From Plasmodium malariae (taxonomy: Eukaryota; Apicomplexa; Aconoidasida; Haemosporida; Plasmodiidae), in assembly GCF_900090045.1 (NCBI RefSeq), contig NC_041776.1:124001-188000 (forward strand): a DNA stretch of 64,000 nt. Direction: 5' to 3'. Position 1 is the stretch's first letter; every line of letters starts with the position of its first letter. The position numbers were made by a program, and so were the translations under genes. The notes beneath the pieces were generated by a model, which worked only from the letters and a program-made list of their open reading frames with translations, was not told where the DNA came from and did no database searches. Positions 25,325 to 38,613 of the stretch are shown here, one piece after another.

Positions 25325-26335
25325 GCGGTAATCTGTACATTCACGTAAACACATGCATATTAGCACACCTGCGAAGACGTGGAAGTAGACGTTTGATGCA
25401 TATCTTTTATTTAAAGGGAGAAGGCTTTGCATTTCTCGGTGAACAAAAAAAGTGCGCACATATACATATTTATAAGTATATGCATATGTACGTGTATATT
25501 TATATTTTTTTTTTTTTTTTTTTTTTGTGGAGCCTTATTTTGTCCCTTTTTTTCGGCACCTATCTATTTTTGAACTACGTTGTGTACATCCTTTTGAAAA
25601 AATCTTAAAAGAGTATCGTTCAATTTTAAAGAAGCTTCAAGAAACTAACACGTACATATACATGCACATATATATATATATATATATCTATGTGGCACAT
25701 GTATGTGCATGCATATACGTAAATGTATTTCCCTTTTTATGCTCTCAATCGTCTTATCAAATATATGTTTTAACTCATATTTAAAGAAAAAAACAAAATA
25801 AACTGACGAATGTAAGCATATAAGCACTTTATTATGAGTTCATGCTGTAAATGTAGCTTATACATGTAACCTTTTGCAATTACGTGTAGTTGGGATGATA
25901 AATATACTTTAAGGAAATTTTTCTTAACATAACACATTTATTTTTTACATAGAGAATAACAACTGAAATGTCGGAATAGTACTTGACAAAATGCACTTTT
26001 TGAACTTTACATGGAATAATATATATATTAATATTGTTTTAAAAAATATATATTTTTTATGAACAATACAGGTAAAATCAAAAAAAAAAAAACAAATTGT
26101 TGGCCAAAAATTTGAAAAAATTTCGGCGAGTTTACTTAAACTTGTGCTTATGGAAGTGGGGCTTAATTATTAGAACACCTTTTTTGATAAATATAAGAGA
26201 GTATTAGCATTCCCTTAATTCGTTTTTTTTCCCTTTTCCATCGTTCGTCCATCGCCTATCATTCATCCCTTCGTTATCATAAGGGATAGGTAGAATATCA
26301 GTTGAGGGCATTTCAAAATATCCACAAGGGAAAAA
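25325..26335. other. Intergenic, no gene seen
   Basis: 3' flank of CTF18 and 5' flank of the small gene at 26336. It contains a T run (25505-25526) and (TA)n at 25671-25690. No protein-like frame recognised. Confidence 0.5.
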
Positions 26336-26763
26336 ATGGAGAATAATAAAATCATAAAAATGACAAAAAAGTTGGGAACCTATGAAATGTTTATGAATCA
26401 GTACATTGTAAAATATAAGAATACTAAAGTTTGCTATTTGTGTAAAGTAAAAAAAAAAAAAAAAAAAAAAAAAGCCATTCGCATATAATATATATGTATA
26501 AATATATGTACATATACATACATATTAATATATCGTATGTGTACGTATATCAAAAATATCTTTAATTTTTAATTTTTAATTTTTAATTTCTAACTTTCAA
26601 CTTTTAACTTTTTGTTTTTTATTTTTACAAATTTAAAGAACAAGATTACGAGTAATCATATTGAGAAAATGGAAAATATATGTCCAAAAATGTGGAAATA
26701 TTTTCATGGCTTAATTAACCAGCCACAGTGCCCTTTGCAAAGGTTGTCACCTCCCCTCCACCC

Positions 26764-26800
<37 letters not shown>

Positions 26801-27145
26801 ACATAGACATATGTAGTTTATATGTATATGTTTGTATATAGTGATTCACAATAACGGAAAATACTGCAGAAGTATGTAAAATATTGTAAACTGCAATAAA
26901 AATTAAAAAATAGTATGACCATATACATTATATTTCATTTAATTTCGTTAACAACGCTGTCTTATACAATGAAGTATTCGAGAGGGAAAATTTTGTACAT
27001 AAACAAGTTGTCGAAATTGTGGTATCCAACTTGGTATTTCGTAAACATGTGCCATTGTACACACATGCATTCGTACATGCATACGTACATGTGAATTTTT
27101 TTTTAGCTTTGGAAAAGTTTTAAAGGTGAAGGATTTGAGATTTGA
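26336..27145 (+). CDS. Small four-exon protein, possible membrane segment
   Basis: Model: exons 26336-26446, 26639-26742, 26914-27040 and 27107-27145, about 126 residues, with all phases agreeing. Exon 1 (LGTYEMFMNQYIVKY then VCYLCK) and exon 2 (HIEKMENICPKMWKYFHGL then QPQCP) are convincingly protein-like and carry four Cys residues. In this model exon 3 encodes a hydrophobic segment (TIYIIFHLISLTTLSYTM) followed by basic residues, and exon 4 ends LWKSFKGEGFEI. An alternative reading of the last two exons in another frame gives more hydrophilic text (VLYNEVFERENFVHKQ and LRFDELEKYKDGLQRN), but its splice phases do not agree at either junction. I do not recognise a family. A small mitochondrial protein is one possibility, since Cys pairs plus a single membrane segment are common there, but this is only a guess. 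Confidence 0.45.
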
Positions 27146-30100
27146 CGAACTGGAAAAATACAAGGACGGTCTGCAGAGGAACTGAAGTAAGCATATGCAT
27201 AATAAGTACCATACCACAGATACATGCGTGTACATATATGCCTATATGCATGTTTAATGTAATATCCATAAGACACCTATCTTTTTTAGTAATTTTTTCA
27301 TTTATTTGTATGTATGTGTATATGTATGTACGTATGTATGTTTGTCTGTTTTTCCAATGCAAATTTTGCACTCTTTTAAAAATATAATCTTTGGTTGTAA
27401 AAATGAACTTCCATGGAGTTGCAAATTTTAAAAAATCCAGCGACCACATAAGTCAAAAAATTTTAATAAGTTTCGGTTGGCACTGCGTATATTTATCGTG
27501 CACATATATATATATATATGTATATACAGGCATGGTAAAAGAAAATAATGTACAGGTGTTATAATTATTTGGAAATAATTTTGTTATGACTGAAGCAGTA
27601 AAGTATAATTTTTGTCCTCTTATTTTTATTTTTATTTTATTTTAATTTTAATTTTAATTTTAATTTTTTATTTTAATTTTAATTTTTTATTTTAATTTTA
27701 ATTTTTTATTTTAATTTTAATTTTTTATTTTATTTTATTTTTTTTGAAAAAAAGAGGGATATACCAAAATGTTCCCCCACATGTGAGGGCAACATATTTA
27801 AAACCAAGTAACCGTACATGCAATACTTTTATTTATTAGGAAAAAATATAATTGTATATTAAAAAGAAAATTTTTAAATTATGTAATTTTTAGCCCCAAA
27901 TGAATAGATAACCCTTTTTCTTTTTTTTTTATCTACAAATGGGTTGCTCCGTTTTTCTTGATATATGTTGTTTAAGAAAAATTCAGACATCCGTCATTTC
28001 GTTTTTTGCAGTATGCACATATATATATATATGTATATATACGTATCAAATAGTTAGAGGGTGGTGGTTTACATTCCCGCCTCATTTAGGATAACAATAT
28101 GTGTATATTTTTTTATTTAAATTTTTCAAATATAATGAAAACAGTATACATTTACATACAACCATTACATAAATGATGTATATGTATATATGCATTTGCG
28201 TAAACACAAATAAATTTCATTTATTTATGTAAAGAGATTTTACTTCATATTTACGTATAATATATGTATAATTCAACCAGGGGTTGGATTAGTTTTCTTT
28301 TCTTTTTTTTTTTCCCCTTTTTTACAATGTGTAGTAACATGTTCGTCTATTTTATACACACATGTATAAATTTTGCTTCATTTTATGTTTAGAATATATT
28401 TATATTTGTTTTTGTCTAATTTTCGTATGACAACTTGGTTTTTTATTTTATACTTTATATTTTGTATTTTAAATTTATATATTCATTTTTATGTTCATTT
28501 ATATATTCATTTTTATGTTCATTTATATATTCATTTTTATGTTCATTTTTTTTTTTTTTTTTTTTCGTTATGTTGTCTATAGTTAGATGACCATGTTCAT
28601 AATTTTGTCTTTCCCGCCCTTTGGAGAAGAAAAGATGACATAATGAAAATAAACCAAGAGAGAAGAAAACAGGATAATACAAGACTTCTCGTTTTATTTC
28701 AAACATTAATCTTAAGATTCTAAGTTAATAAATATAATAAAAATATGCATATGTATGTATATGTGTACATATGTATGTATATATGTACATATGTATGTAT
28801 TATATATGCGTACATATTTATGTTTTATTTTTTTTAATTTAAAAATCCTTTTTTGCACAAAGAATTGCACCATCACGATGTTTATTTTTTCTTAATTTAC
28901 AAAAAAAAAAAAAAAAAATAAAAAATACATAAAAATACAAAAAAATACATAAAAATACAAAATAATACATAAAAATACAAAAAAATACATAAAAATACAA
29001 ACAAATACAAACAAATACATAAAAATACATAAAAATACAAACAAATAATAAAAAATAGTGAAATATAGCAAAATGCCACGAAATGGGAGAAATAAAAATT
29101 GTGCTTATGTAATAAAATACGCCACTATTTTTATGAGCATGTTAATATACTTTTTATTTTTTTTTGTAATTTCATATTTTTTGTTTATGTAATATGAGTA
29201 AGAGTATACTTATTCTTTTAAGATGTAAAGTAATCTTTTAAATATATGCACGTGGGAATGTAAATATTAGCGTAAATGTGCACATAAATGTGAACATAAA
29301 TGTGTATGCATATAATAAACATGCACTTATATGTGTGGGAATTTCCAAATTTTTACCTGTCTAATTTTGATAATTTTTTTAAGTATTATGTGAGAACATG
29401 AGAAATTATTTTATTACTCCGAACTCTTCTCGTATGTACATGTGTATATATACATATATATAAGTACATGTACGAACTTATATGTGCGATACATACTTCA
29501 TGTAATACATACTTCATGCAATACATACTTCATACAATACATACTTCATGCAATACATACTTCATGCAATACATACACTTATACAATACTACAAGCATAC
29601 GTAATATTAAATGCACACGTACATATGCGTATTCACGTCCGAATACTTTTGGCCTCATAATTATGTTCCTCAAAGGAGAAAAAGGAATTATATGTTACGT
29701 CACAACTAGTAATCCATGTGATACCTTCTTTTAAATTTTTTCTTTTCAACTTTTCCTCTGCGAATTAATGAAACTTACTCCAAAAAGTTTTACACATATA
29801 ACATGTTTTTTGGTATTTTGATAAATTGTACTAAAAATTACCTGATTAGTGCAGGAAGATTAACGCAACAAGGAAATTTATCGCAAAGAGTGATAACTGA
29901 AATGGGGAACTTGTATTTTTTTTTTGTTCATTCTTTTCCCATTTATTAATCTTATACTTCCTTATTTTTGCATTATTTTTGCTTTTTTTTTCTCTTTTTT
30001 TCTCTTTTTTTTTTTTTAAATACGCACGTTCCCCATTTTACTTTTCACTTATATATTACCTAATTGGAACGTTTAAACATAAAGAAAATACAAGTGAGCA

Positions 30101-30931
30101 AATGTTGGAGTATCTAAATATCCACTCTTGCAGTTAATTTTTTCAGTGCAACTTTTAAGTTTTATCTTGTAAGTTTTATTTTAGTTAATTCTCTTTTAAA
30201 AAGATGCAAATATAGCATGATGGGGGTCTCGTGCTACGTGTACCCACGCGAGTAGACATAGATATGTAAACGCGCGCATACGCACATATGTAAATAGAAG
30301 CATATGTAAATGGAATTATATGTAAATAGACGAATATGTAAATAGACGCATATGTAAGTAGATGCATATGTAAATAGACGCATATGTAAATACACTCATA
30401 CATAAATACCCTCATATATAAATACTCCCATGCGTACATACCCCCATACGTAAATACACTCATACGTAAATACCTCCATACGTAAATACCTCCATACGTA
30501 TATACACCCATACGTAAATATATATAATGCGTCCATGCGGTTTTCCCATTCCTTCACTGGGAGAAGCACATGAAACGCTTTACGATTTCCCCCTTTTTAC
30601 ATCCATTTTCTTTTTCCATCTTTATGTACAACAAAAATATTTGAGGTTATAGAATTATTTTCAACAAGGACAACGTGTCTTTATATTTATCTCTAAATCA
30701 TGAACACTGTATACCTGTATTTTTAGAAGTATTGATATTCAGGAAAAAAGAGCTTCACAATTGGTGTGCTTACTGTGTTTCGGTAAGAGCATCATACATT
30801 TATGCTTACTGTGGCATGGTAAGAGTATTCGCTCAATGTTCTCTCTCTTGATTTATTTTTCTACCCCTTTTTAATATGTACTCATTTTTAACCACTTACC
30901 ATTCTTAAAAGAAAAAAAAAAAAAAAAAAAG
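27146..30931. other. Long intergenic region, microsatellite-rich
   Basis: About 3.8 kb upstream of kinesin-8. Blocks: TTTTAATTTTAA repeats (27625-27745), ATTCATTTTTATGTTC repeats (28475-28545), AAAATACATAAAAATAC repeats (28915-29045), TTCATGCAATACATAC repeats (29500-29580) and 18-bp CATATGTAAATAGACG/CATACGTAAATAC repeats (30270-30525). No protein-like frame or RNA gene recognised. Confidence 0.5.
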
Positions 30932-33900
30932 ATGGAGGACACAAATGGTAAAAGGATAAACGCATATGATGAAAATGAGTGGATGCAAAAAGAAGAGAGT
31001 AATATTAGTAAATCCACAAGCTTTGATATACCTTCAGCTTCTAAATTAGCAGAGGGAATCTGCATTTCAAACCGAACAACGGAAAATGAAAATGAGTACG
31101 AGAACAACAATGAAAAGGCTAGCGGAAAGGACAGCATAAATGGCAGTGTAAAGGGGAGCGAACATGGGAGTGAAACTGACGGAGTAAACTACATTGGAGA
31201 TAATAATACATATAATGATGATGAAGATGACAATATAAATATACATAAACATGAAAGAATCATGGGGGAAAGCTTTCCCTCTTCACACGTTTCTACGAGC
31301 GTGAGCAATAGTCATATGACCCGCCTTCAAAGGGTTCACTTGGCCAACATTGTTGAACATTCATTCAATAGAAATGCTTATATTGAGGAAGTAAAGGAAA
31401 AGGAATCATGCACCAAATTACAAGATGTAATGACTTATGAAGATAACAATTATTTTGATGAAGGTGCAGTTATAGATAGCTCAAGCTGTGCATACAATAG
31501 AGAACAGAAAAAAAAAAAAAGAGAAATAGATGATGAGGATATGATAAAAATATATATTAACAATGTGGGCGGTTCTGATAATGGCTACTTGAACAATAGC
31601 AGTTACAATAACAGAATCTGTAACAATAGAAGTTGCAACAACGGTGGTGATATTGACTGTGAGTGTGAACATTCGGACTTCCCAGGGAAGTACTATGACA
31701 AGAGCAGGCTGTCCCCTATGTATAGAAACAAAGCAAGCAATATGGAAGATTCCTTTAAAGAAGTCAAAGAAGAACAAAATTTGAGCTCAGTTCAAGATTT
31801 ATTGGAGGATATAAAACTGTTCAATAGTTCCATGAAGTCCATATCGGACACAAATAATAATATGAGTCTTCAAGATGAGATATCTAAAATGTATTCTCAA
31901 TTTGCATCTGATAATAATTTACATTCTCTTAGTAATTTTCATATAGATTCTTCCCCATGTAATACTATAGGAAAGGCAAACAATTTTAAAAAATCGTCTT
32001 TTCAATATGAGTTGCATGCAGATGCGGAAGCAAAACGGGAAGATCAATGTGAAGACTCACACCAGGGGAGAGAACGACAAGAATTAGAAAAAGGGGAAGA
32101 AGCAGAAGTGGAAGAAGCAGAAGTGGAAGAAGCAGAAGTGGAAGAAGCAGAAGTGGAAGAAGCAGAAGTGGAAGAAGCAGAAGTGGAAGAAGCAGAAGTG
32201 GAAGAAGCAGAAGTGGAAGAAGCAGAAGTGGAAGAAGTAGAAGTGGAAGAAGTAGAAGTGGAAGAAATAGAAGTGGAAGAAGGAGAAGCGGAAGAAATAG
32301 TAGAAGACGTAGAAAAGAGGGATAAGCTAAAAAGCGCGTCTAACAAATATGATAAAAGAGACGACGTGAAAAATGTTAGCGGTGCGAGTAGAGAAAATAA
32401 AATGTATTCATCGAAAAGAGGGATTCAAGAATGTATTTCAAACAAAATGACTAACGACTATCTAAATGAAGAGGTAGCGAAATATAGAACGAATGTGCAT
32501 AATGACCAAGGGAACAATACAAAATTATATATGAGCGATATGAGTCCTTTAAATTTAAAAAAAAGCGAAACAAACGTCATTTCGTCCAATCAGTGGGAAA
32601 AAATGAAAAAGAGCTTTTGTGATATCGAAAATAATTTGTTAGGGCTAGGCAAGGAAAAACAGCAGTTTCGTGAGAAAAGCATTGCACAGGCACACGCTTG
32701 TGCAAATGGAAATTCAAATACACATGAAAATATACATACACAAACACATGCTTATAATGTGTTCCTGATGAACAAGAATAACGAAGACTCCGCCAGGCAT
32801 AACACCTTCAGCGGTAGTACCCATGAGGAATACCTGGTGAATGATGCGACTTCCCCTATAAATGGAACAAACTCCCCTATGAATGAGACTAACTCCCCTA
32901 TGAATGAGAACATCTCCCCTATGAATGAGACTAACTCCCTTATGAATGAGAACATCTCCCCTATGAACGAAGTTTCCCCCTTAAGTGATGTTTCACCGCA
33001 CTTCAACTACCTAGAAAGTAATGATGCAGAAAGTTTAAGGTACTCTAACGACTTGTTCCCGAGCATAGATTACATATCATTACACACGAAGTGTGTAAGT
33101 TTAACAAGAAGGGCCTCCAACAAATCAGAATTAACTCAAGATGATACCCCCAACTTAAGTTATACTAAGTGTGCGTCCCCCAAAGAAACTTCTTATTTCA
33201 GTAGTGGTAACTCACCAAATATAAGTTTTGCAAACAATTATGAAACGAAAGCAAATGCACAAATACAGAAAGATGGATTTCCTACAGTTGTACATCCTAT
33301 GAAAAGTAAACTAACGAATTTAAATTTAGGTAAAAGTAGTTGTAACTCACCTAGTATCAACTACTCAAAAGAGGAGGAACAGGAGGAAGATGAAGAGATA
33401 TCAACGAACTTAATAAAAATTACAAACAGCGAACTAACAAAAATAGACAACTCAAAAATTAGTTCTTCAGCCAAGGCAAAAACGCCTAAAAATCTAAGTA
33501 GACCATCCTCAAACAAAGCTGTAATGATGGGAACTGTTAAAGCGATAAAAATAAAAAGTAAAGGAAACGAGAATGTTAAAACTCCCAAAATGGCGAAGCG
33601 GAATAGTAACAGTAGTACTACTACCACCACTACTACTACTACCAGTGCGGTCAAGACTGAGCGTAAGGGGAGTAGCAGCTCTCCTACTGCGGTAGTAACT
33701 GCTACTACTCCAGTTAGCTGTGTGAATGCGGCTGGAGGAGGTTCCCCCACGAATATTGCTGGAGTAGTAGGGAAGGCTCAGAAGAACGAGAAAAGTAGTC
33801 CATCGGGAGAAAGGGATGTAACATACAATATGAACGTTGTGATAAGGTGCAGACCGATGAGTGTGAGTGAAAAGAATGAGGGTGCGAAAAACATTATAAA

Positions 33901-36900
33901 AATTTTAGATAACAAAATGGTAGTACTTCTGGATCCTTCGGATAACTCAGATAATGTATTAAGGCAAAATAGAAGTAGAGAAAAAAAATACGTGTTTGAT
34001 TATGTATTCGATGAAAATTGTTCCCAAGAGGATGTATATAATAATAGTGTCAAATGTCTAATAGATGCAGTTATAAAAGGATATAACTCTACAGTTTTTG
34101 CATATGGTGCCACAGGTGCAGGTAAGACACACACTATAATAGGATATAAAAATGAACCTGGAATTATGATGATGATACTAAAAGACCTATTTGAAAAAAT
34201 AAAAAGTTTACAAGTAATGCATGAGTATAAAGTTAAATGTTCATTTATTGAAATATATAATGAGAATATATGTGATCTGTTGAACCCATCAAATGAATAT
34301 CTAGATTTAAGAGAAGATCCTATAAAAGGAGTAACTGTTTCTAACATATATGAAGTAAGTACTACATCTGTTGAAGAAATTATGGAATTAATTCATACAG
34401 GAAATAGAAATAGAACCCAAGAACCCACAGATGCAAATAAAACAAGTTCAAGGAGTCATGGTGTATTACAAGTTATTGTAGAAGAAACAGAAAAAGGACA
34501 AGGTGTTTATCAACAAACGAAAAGAGGAAAGTTATGTGTTATTGATTTAGCTGGAAGTGAAAGAGCTAGTCAGACGAATAATAAAGGAATGAGGATGTTA
34601 GAAGGTGCTAATATTAATAGATCATTGTTAGCATTAGGAAATGTTATTAATGCATTAGTTTTAAGAAGCAAAGGGACTTCTAAATCAAATTTTATTCCTT
34701 TTAGAGATAGTAAATTGACTAGATTATTAAAAGATTCTTTAGGTGGAAATTGTAAAACAGTTATGATAGCTAACATAAGTCCTTCCCATCTATCATATGA
34801 AGACACTCATAATACTTTAAAATATGCAAATAGAGCAAAAAATATAAAAAATGTAGTTACTTCGAATGCTATTGTTGTTAAACATCATCTTTCCATGTAC
34901 ATTGATCTTATTGAAAAGTTAAAGAATGAAATTGAATTTTTAAAAGAACAATTAAATGAAAAAGACAAAATGAATGAATATTACATGAGTACTAGCTCCA
35001 CTAATTATGATTACTATGACCATTTGAAGGAATATGAAAAAAACTGCTCTAAGGAAGAACTTATAAACATTATATCTGTCTTAAAAAGGGAAAATCAAAA
35101 GTTGAGGAACTCCGACGGTAACGATGTCCAGAATGGGGGCAATCACAGTGGAGTAGCTCATAATGGAGTAGCTCATAATGGAGTAGCTCATAATGGAGTA
35201 GCTCGTAATGGAGAGGCTCATAATGGAGAGGCTCATGGACAAAACTGTAACAACATTACTGCAAACGAATACCAAGAAGAAGAATTATATCGTTACAAAG
35301 AAGAAGTGAATAGCTTAAAACTTTTAAATGAAAAATTATTTACAGATAATAAAAGCTTTCAAGCAAAGCTCCAAGAGTACTTGCAAGTTTCCCAAAACTT
35401 GAAATCTCTTAATGATGAGTATAAAAAACAAATAGATGGATTCAAAGTTTTGATATACAATCATGATATTAATCATATTCAGATTAAGAAGAAGCTGGAC
35501 GACTTGAAGAAAAAATACGCTCAGTTGAAGGTTTAAGAGGAAAAAGAGAAAGAAAAGAAAGAAAATAGCATAGGGTAGAGTAGTGCACAGTACTGTGTGG
35601 TAGTGCAGAGTAGTTTACAGTAGTGTGCAGCAGTGCAGAGTAGTTTACAGTAGTGTGCAGCAGTGCAGAGTAGTTTACAATAGTGTGCAGTAACGTACAA
35701 AGGAGCGATCTTATACTCCAGCTCGTAGTCTTGCAAGCCCTTCGTTTTCATAGGAACGCACAAATGCACGCACCATTGTTCATATGCACGCACCACTGTT
35801 CATATGCACGCACCACTGTTCATATGCACGCACCACTGTTCATATGCACGCACCACTGTTCATATGCACGCACCATTGTTCATATGCCCGCACCACTGTT
35901 CCTATGCACGCACCACTGTTCCTATGCACTCCATGCTTATATACATATATATACATGTGTATATAACTCCGCGTGCCGTACCCACCCCCATGTATGACAA
36001 AACCCACTGTTCATCATTGCTGCCATGTTATTCGCTCATTGTAGGAGAGTACGGAGGACAAAGAAAATGATGATACTTCTGAAAAGTGGAAATATGATTT
36101 AACAAAAGTAAAAAAAATATTTCTTTTCATTTTTCGAACAACTCATTTTGTAGTCTTTGTTATCATCATTGTTGTCATTCTCCTATCATTTTTCCTGAGT
36201 CTCCTTAAGTGACGAGGGATTTGGGGGAGGGTGGGAGATGGACTTCCACACACATTTCCCTCTTCGTTCCGTAGTAACAAATAGCAGCGTACTAATGTAG
36301 TGTTATACCAATGCATCTCGATGTAGTGATGTAATGTTGTGCCACTGTACCACCGCACTATCACAATTTCCCTTTTGTTTATACCACTCCTTCAAAGCTT
36401 TTAAATGAAAGAAAAAAAATTAAAATGATCATTTTGGACCTTGAGCGAAAGCTTATTGAAGACAAGGAAATCAACATAAACAAATACTCGGATGAAGATA
36501 TTAAGCTGCTGCGCGAAAGTGTAATACTAAACAGAAGTACTAACGCGATATGTATAGTAATGATGGCAATATTAATAGTGGTACCAGTGTCAATAGCGTT
36601 TGTAGCAGCAGCGCCACATTAGGTTTACACTTCCGAAGTGCTGACGAAACAAATGCATCTTTTTCCCTCTTCACAGAAAGCAAGCTTGGATCAGCAGCTA
36701 AAAATGAACATATCGAAAACAAACGATATAATAAAAGAGCTACCAAATAAAGTAAAAGATGAAAAAATGAAAAATTTTCTCTATCTTTTTTATACTAATA
36801 AGGTCTTATTGCAAGATAAGGAGGAGCTCCAGGTAATTTGAAAAAAAAAAAAAAAAAATATAGTTACCTTTAATATTTATGGACATATATGTATGTTTTC

Positions 36901-37565
36901 ATCTTACTATAAACACGGTACCTTTCCGCTATTCCAAGCAGAGATGTCTGCAAACAGTTAGTTCATTTACTACATTATGTAAACTGTATGTGCTGTCAGT
37001 GCTACAAATGAGGATAGTGTATGTAATGACGAACATACAAATGAGGATAGTGTATGTAATGACGAACATACAAATGAGGATAGTGTATGTAATGACGAAC
37101 ATACAAATGAGGATAGTGTATGTAATGACGAACATACAAATGAGGATAGTGTATGTAATGACGAACATACAAATGAGGATAGTGTATGTAATGACGAACA
37201 TACAAATGAGGATAGTGTATGTAATGACGAACATACAAATGAGGATAGTGTATGTAATGACGAACATACAAATGAAGATAGTGCATGTAATAATGAACTT
37301 AAAAATCCTCTAAAATGCGATACGACTAGCACAGAGATTTGCAGCATGAATAATACAACTGGGTGCTCGATCATAACAAAAATGAAAAAAAAAAAAAAAA
37401 AAAGGAACCAAATAAAAAGAACAAAATGGAGAATAAACTAACCACAAATTTACAATAAAATGCTCGAACCCTTCGCAGGAATTCCTGGAGTTATCCTCTA
37501 CAATAATAAGCCAGAAGGAAAAGCAAATCAACGAATTGAAACAGCAACTTAAGGCAACTTCTTAA
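30932..37565 (+). CDS. Kinesin-8 family motor, multi-exon, very long N-terminal extension
   Basis: Microtubule motor ATPase. Exons: 30932-35530, 36045-36107, 36398-36556, 36677-36832, one beginning at 36942 with unclear end, and 37479-37565; phases agree where both ends are visible. The motor begins near residue 964 (NVVIRCRPMS), with P-loop GATGAGKTHT at about 1059, switch I NKTSSRSHG, switch II DLAGSERAS and RSLLALGNVINAL. YDHL and downstream coiled coils follow (IDLIEKLKNEIEFLKEQL). The motor sits closest to kinesin-8; Plasmodium kinesin-8B, needed for axoneme assembly in male gametes, is the likely orthologue, by memory of this chromosomal neighbourhood. The 960-residue N-terminal extension is acidic and Asn/Ser-rich, with about 14 copies of a VEEAE repeat (residues about 390-450). 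The C-terminus FLELSSTIISQKEKQINELK is a short coiled coil. The intron after exon 1 holds two minisatellites, and a 33-bp repeat follows 37005. Confidence 0.9.
32098..32300 (+). repeat. 15-bp coding repeat (VEEAE) in kinesin-8
   Basis: About 13 tandem copies of GAAGTGGAAGAAGCA, the first nine nearly identical and the last four drifting to VEEVE, VEEIE and AEEIV. They encode an acidic stalk-like segment ahead of the motor domain. Confidence 0.95.
35575..35935. repeat. Two minisatellites in kinesin-8 intron 1
   Basis: First a GTGCAGAGTAGTTTACAGTA-type repeat (about 35580-35695), then about eight copies of a 20-bp unit CACGCACCACTGTTCATATG (35765-35930). Both lie in the 514-bp intron between kinesin exons 1 and 2. 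The second array differs between units mainly at one base (CCATTGTT/CCACTGTT). Confidence 0.9.
37005..37300 (+). repeat. 33-bp tandem repeat near kinesin-8 3' end
   Basis: Eight near-identical copies of a 33-bp unit (ATGAGGATAGTGTATGTAAT then GACGAACATACAA), plus a degenerate ninth. The unit is 11 codons and is open in several frames. One plus frame reads NEDSVCNDEHT, an acidic peptide typical of Plasmodium repeats; the frame continuous with the exon at 36942 reads MRIVYVMTNIQ. Each unit carries a TATGTAATG splice-donor-like site in phase 0 of that exon, so part or all may be intronic. Confidence 0.9.
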
Positions 37566-37736
37566 CACACAGCAACATCAGATGGATGTTCCTTCTATGA
37601 CGTCGGAGAAGCGAAGCTTGATGAACAACAAAAAGAAGAAGCACGGACTATCATATACATCAACGTTTATGCCTTTTAAAGTAGTTTACACACGGAGTAG
37701 GGACAACAAGAACAACAACAAGAACAACAACAACAA

Positions 37737-37788
<52 letters not shown>

Positions 37789-37919
37789 ATAAATAATTTA
37801 ATGAATAAAATAGATAGAGAAGGAGGCTTTACCTCTATCAATTTTTTGTTCTCCACTTATGTTTATTACTCGTGTACATGGTTCATGCTTCGAAACGAGT
37901 TTATTCTTTTACTCATTTT

Positions 37920-37958
<39 letters not shown>

Positions 37959-38306
37959 TAGCAGTAATGCTACATTGTTTAATTGTATACATATAAACAC
38001 GTACAAACCATACGTATCATTCTCATTGTACAAGCATAAAACGCAAATCATCCATATCACGTATTTTACTTGTATTACTTGCTTAACGCACTTTCGAAAT
38101 GAATACGAGCACGATCCTCCCAAATTTAGGAGCATTATTTTATCTGAAGTAATTTCATATCACCATGTTTTACCTTACCATATCTTACCTTATCTCTTCT
38201 TACCATACCTTACCTTTTTATTAATTTGAAAATTCCACATGTGTGAAGTCGCTATGTAATACATGTTATTAAATTATTATTCCTAAACATAACATAATAA
38301 TAACAG

Positions 38307-38341
<35 letters not shown>

Positions 38342-38613
38342 GTTTTTCAGCACTTCTGAACTCTTATTATCACTTCATTACGTGGAAGCAACTCCATCAA
38401 AGCAGTAACTACAAACGTAGCACGGGGTCGAGTAAAAGTTAAGATCAATTGTAATCTAGAAAGGGGGGAGGGTGTATCTTACATGAGGAAGTAAGAGACT
38501 GGTGGAGATTTGCATTATAGTTAAAAGGTGCGGTAGGAATATACTTAGGAGGTGTAGAAAAGTACGTGCTATAGTACGACTTTGAGGGGATAGTGATAGG
38601 AGGCCATATACCC
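37566..38613. other. Intergenic between kinesin-8 and AK6
   Basis: Contains an AACAACAAGAAC run, an A run with (TA)n (37738-37783), a 38-base T run (37919-37957) and a 37-base A run near 38300. Frames open across it are low-complexity. No gene seen. Confidence 0.5.

Noticed and set aside
36929..37374. Minus-strand frames across the 33-bp repeat
   Set aside because: The unit is 11 codons long and free of stops in several frames, so open antisense frames are expected; flanks show no coding character.
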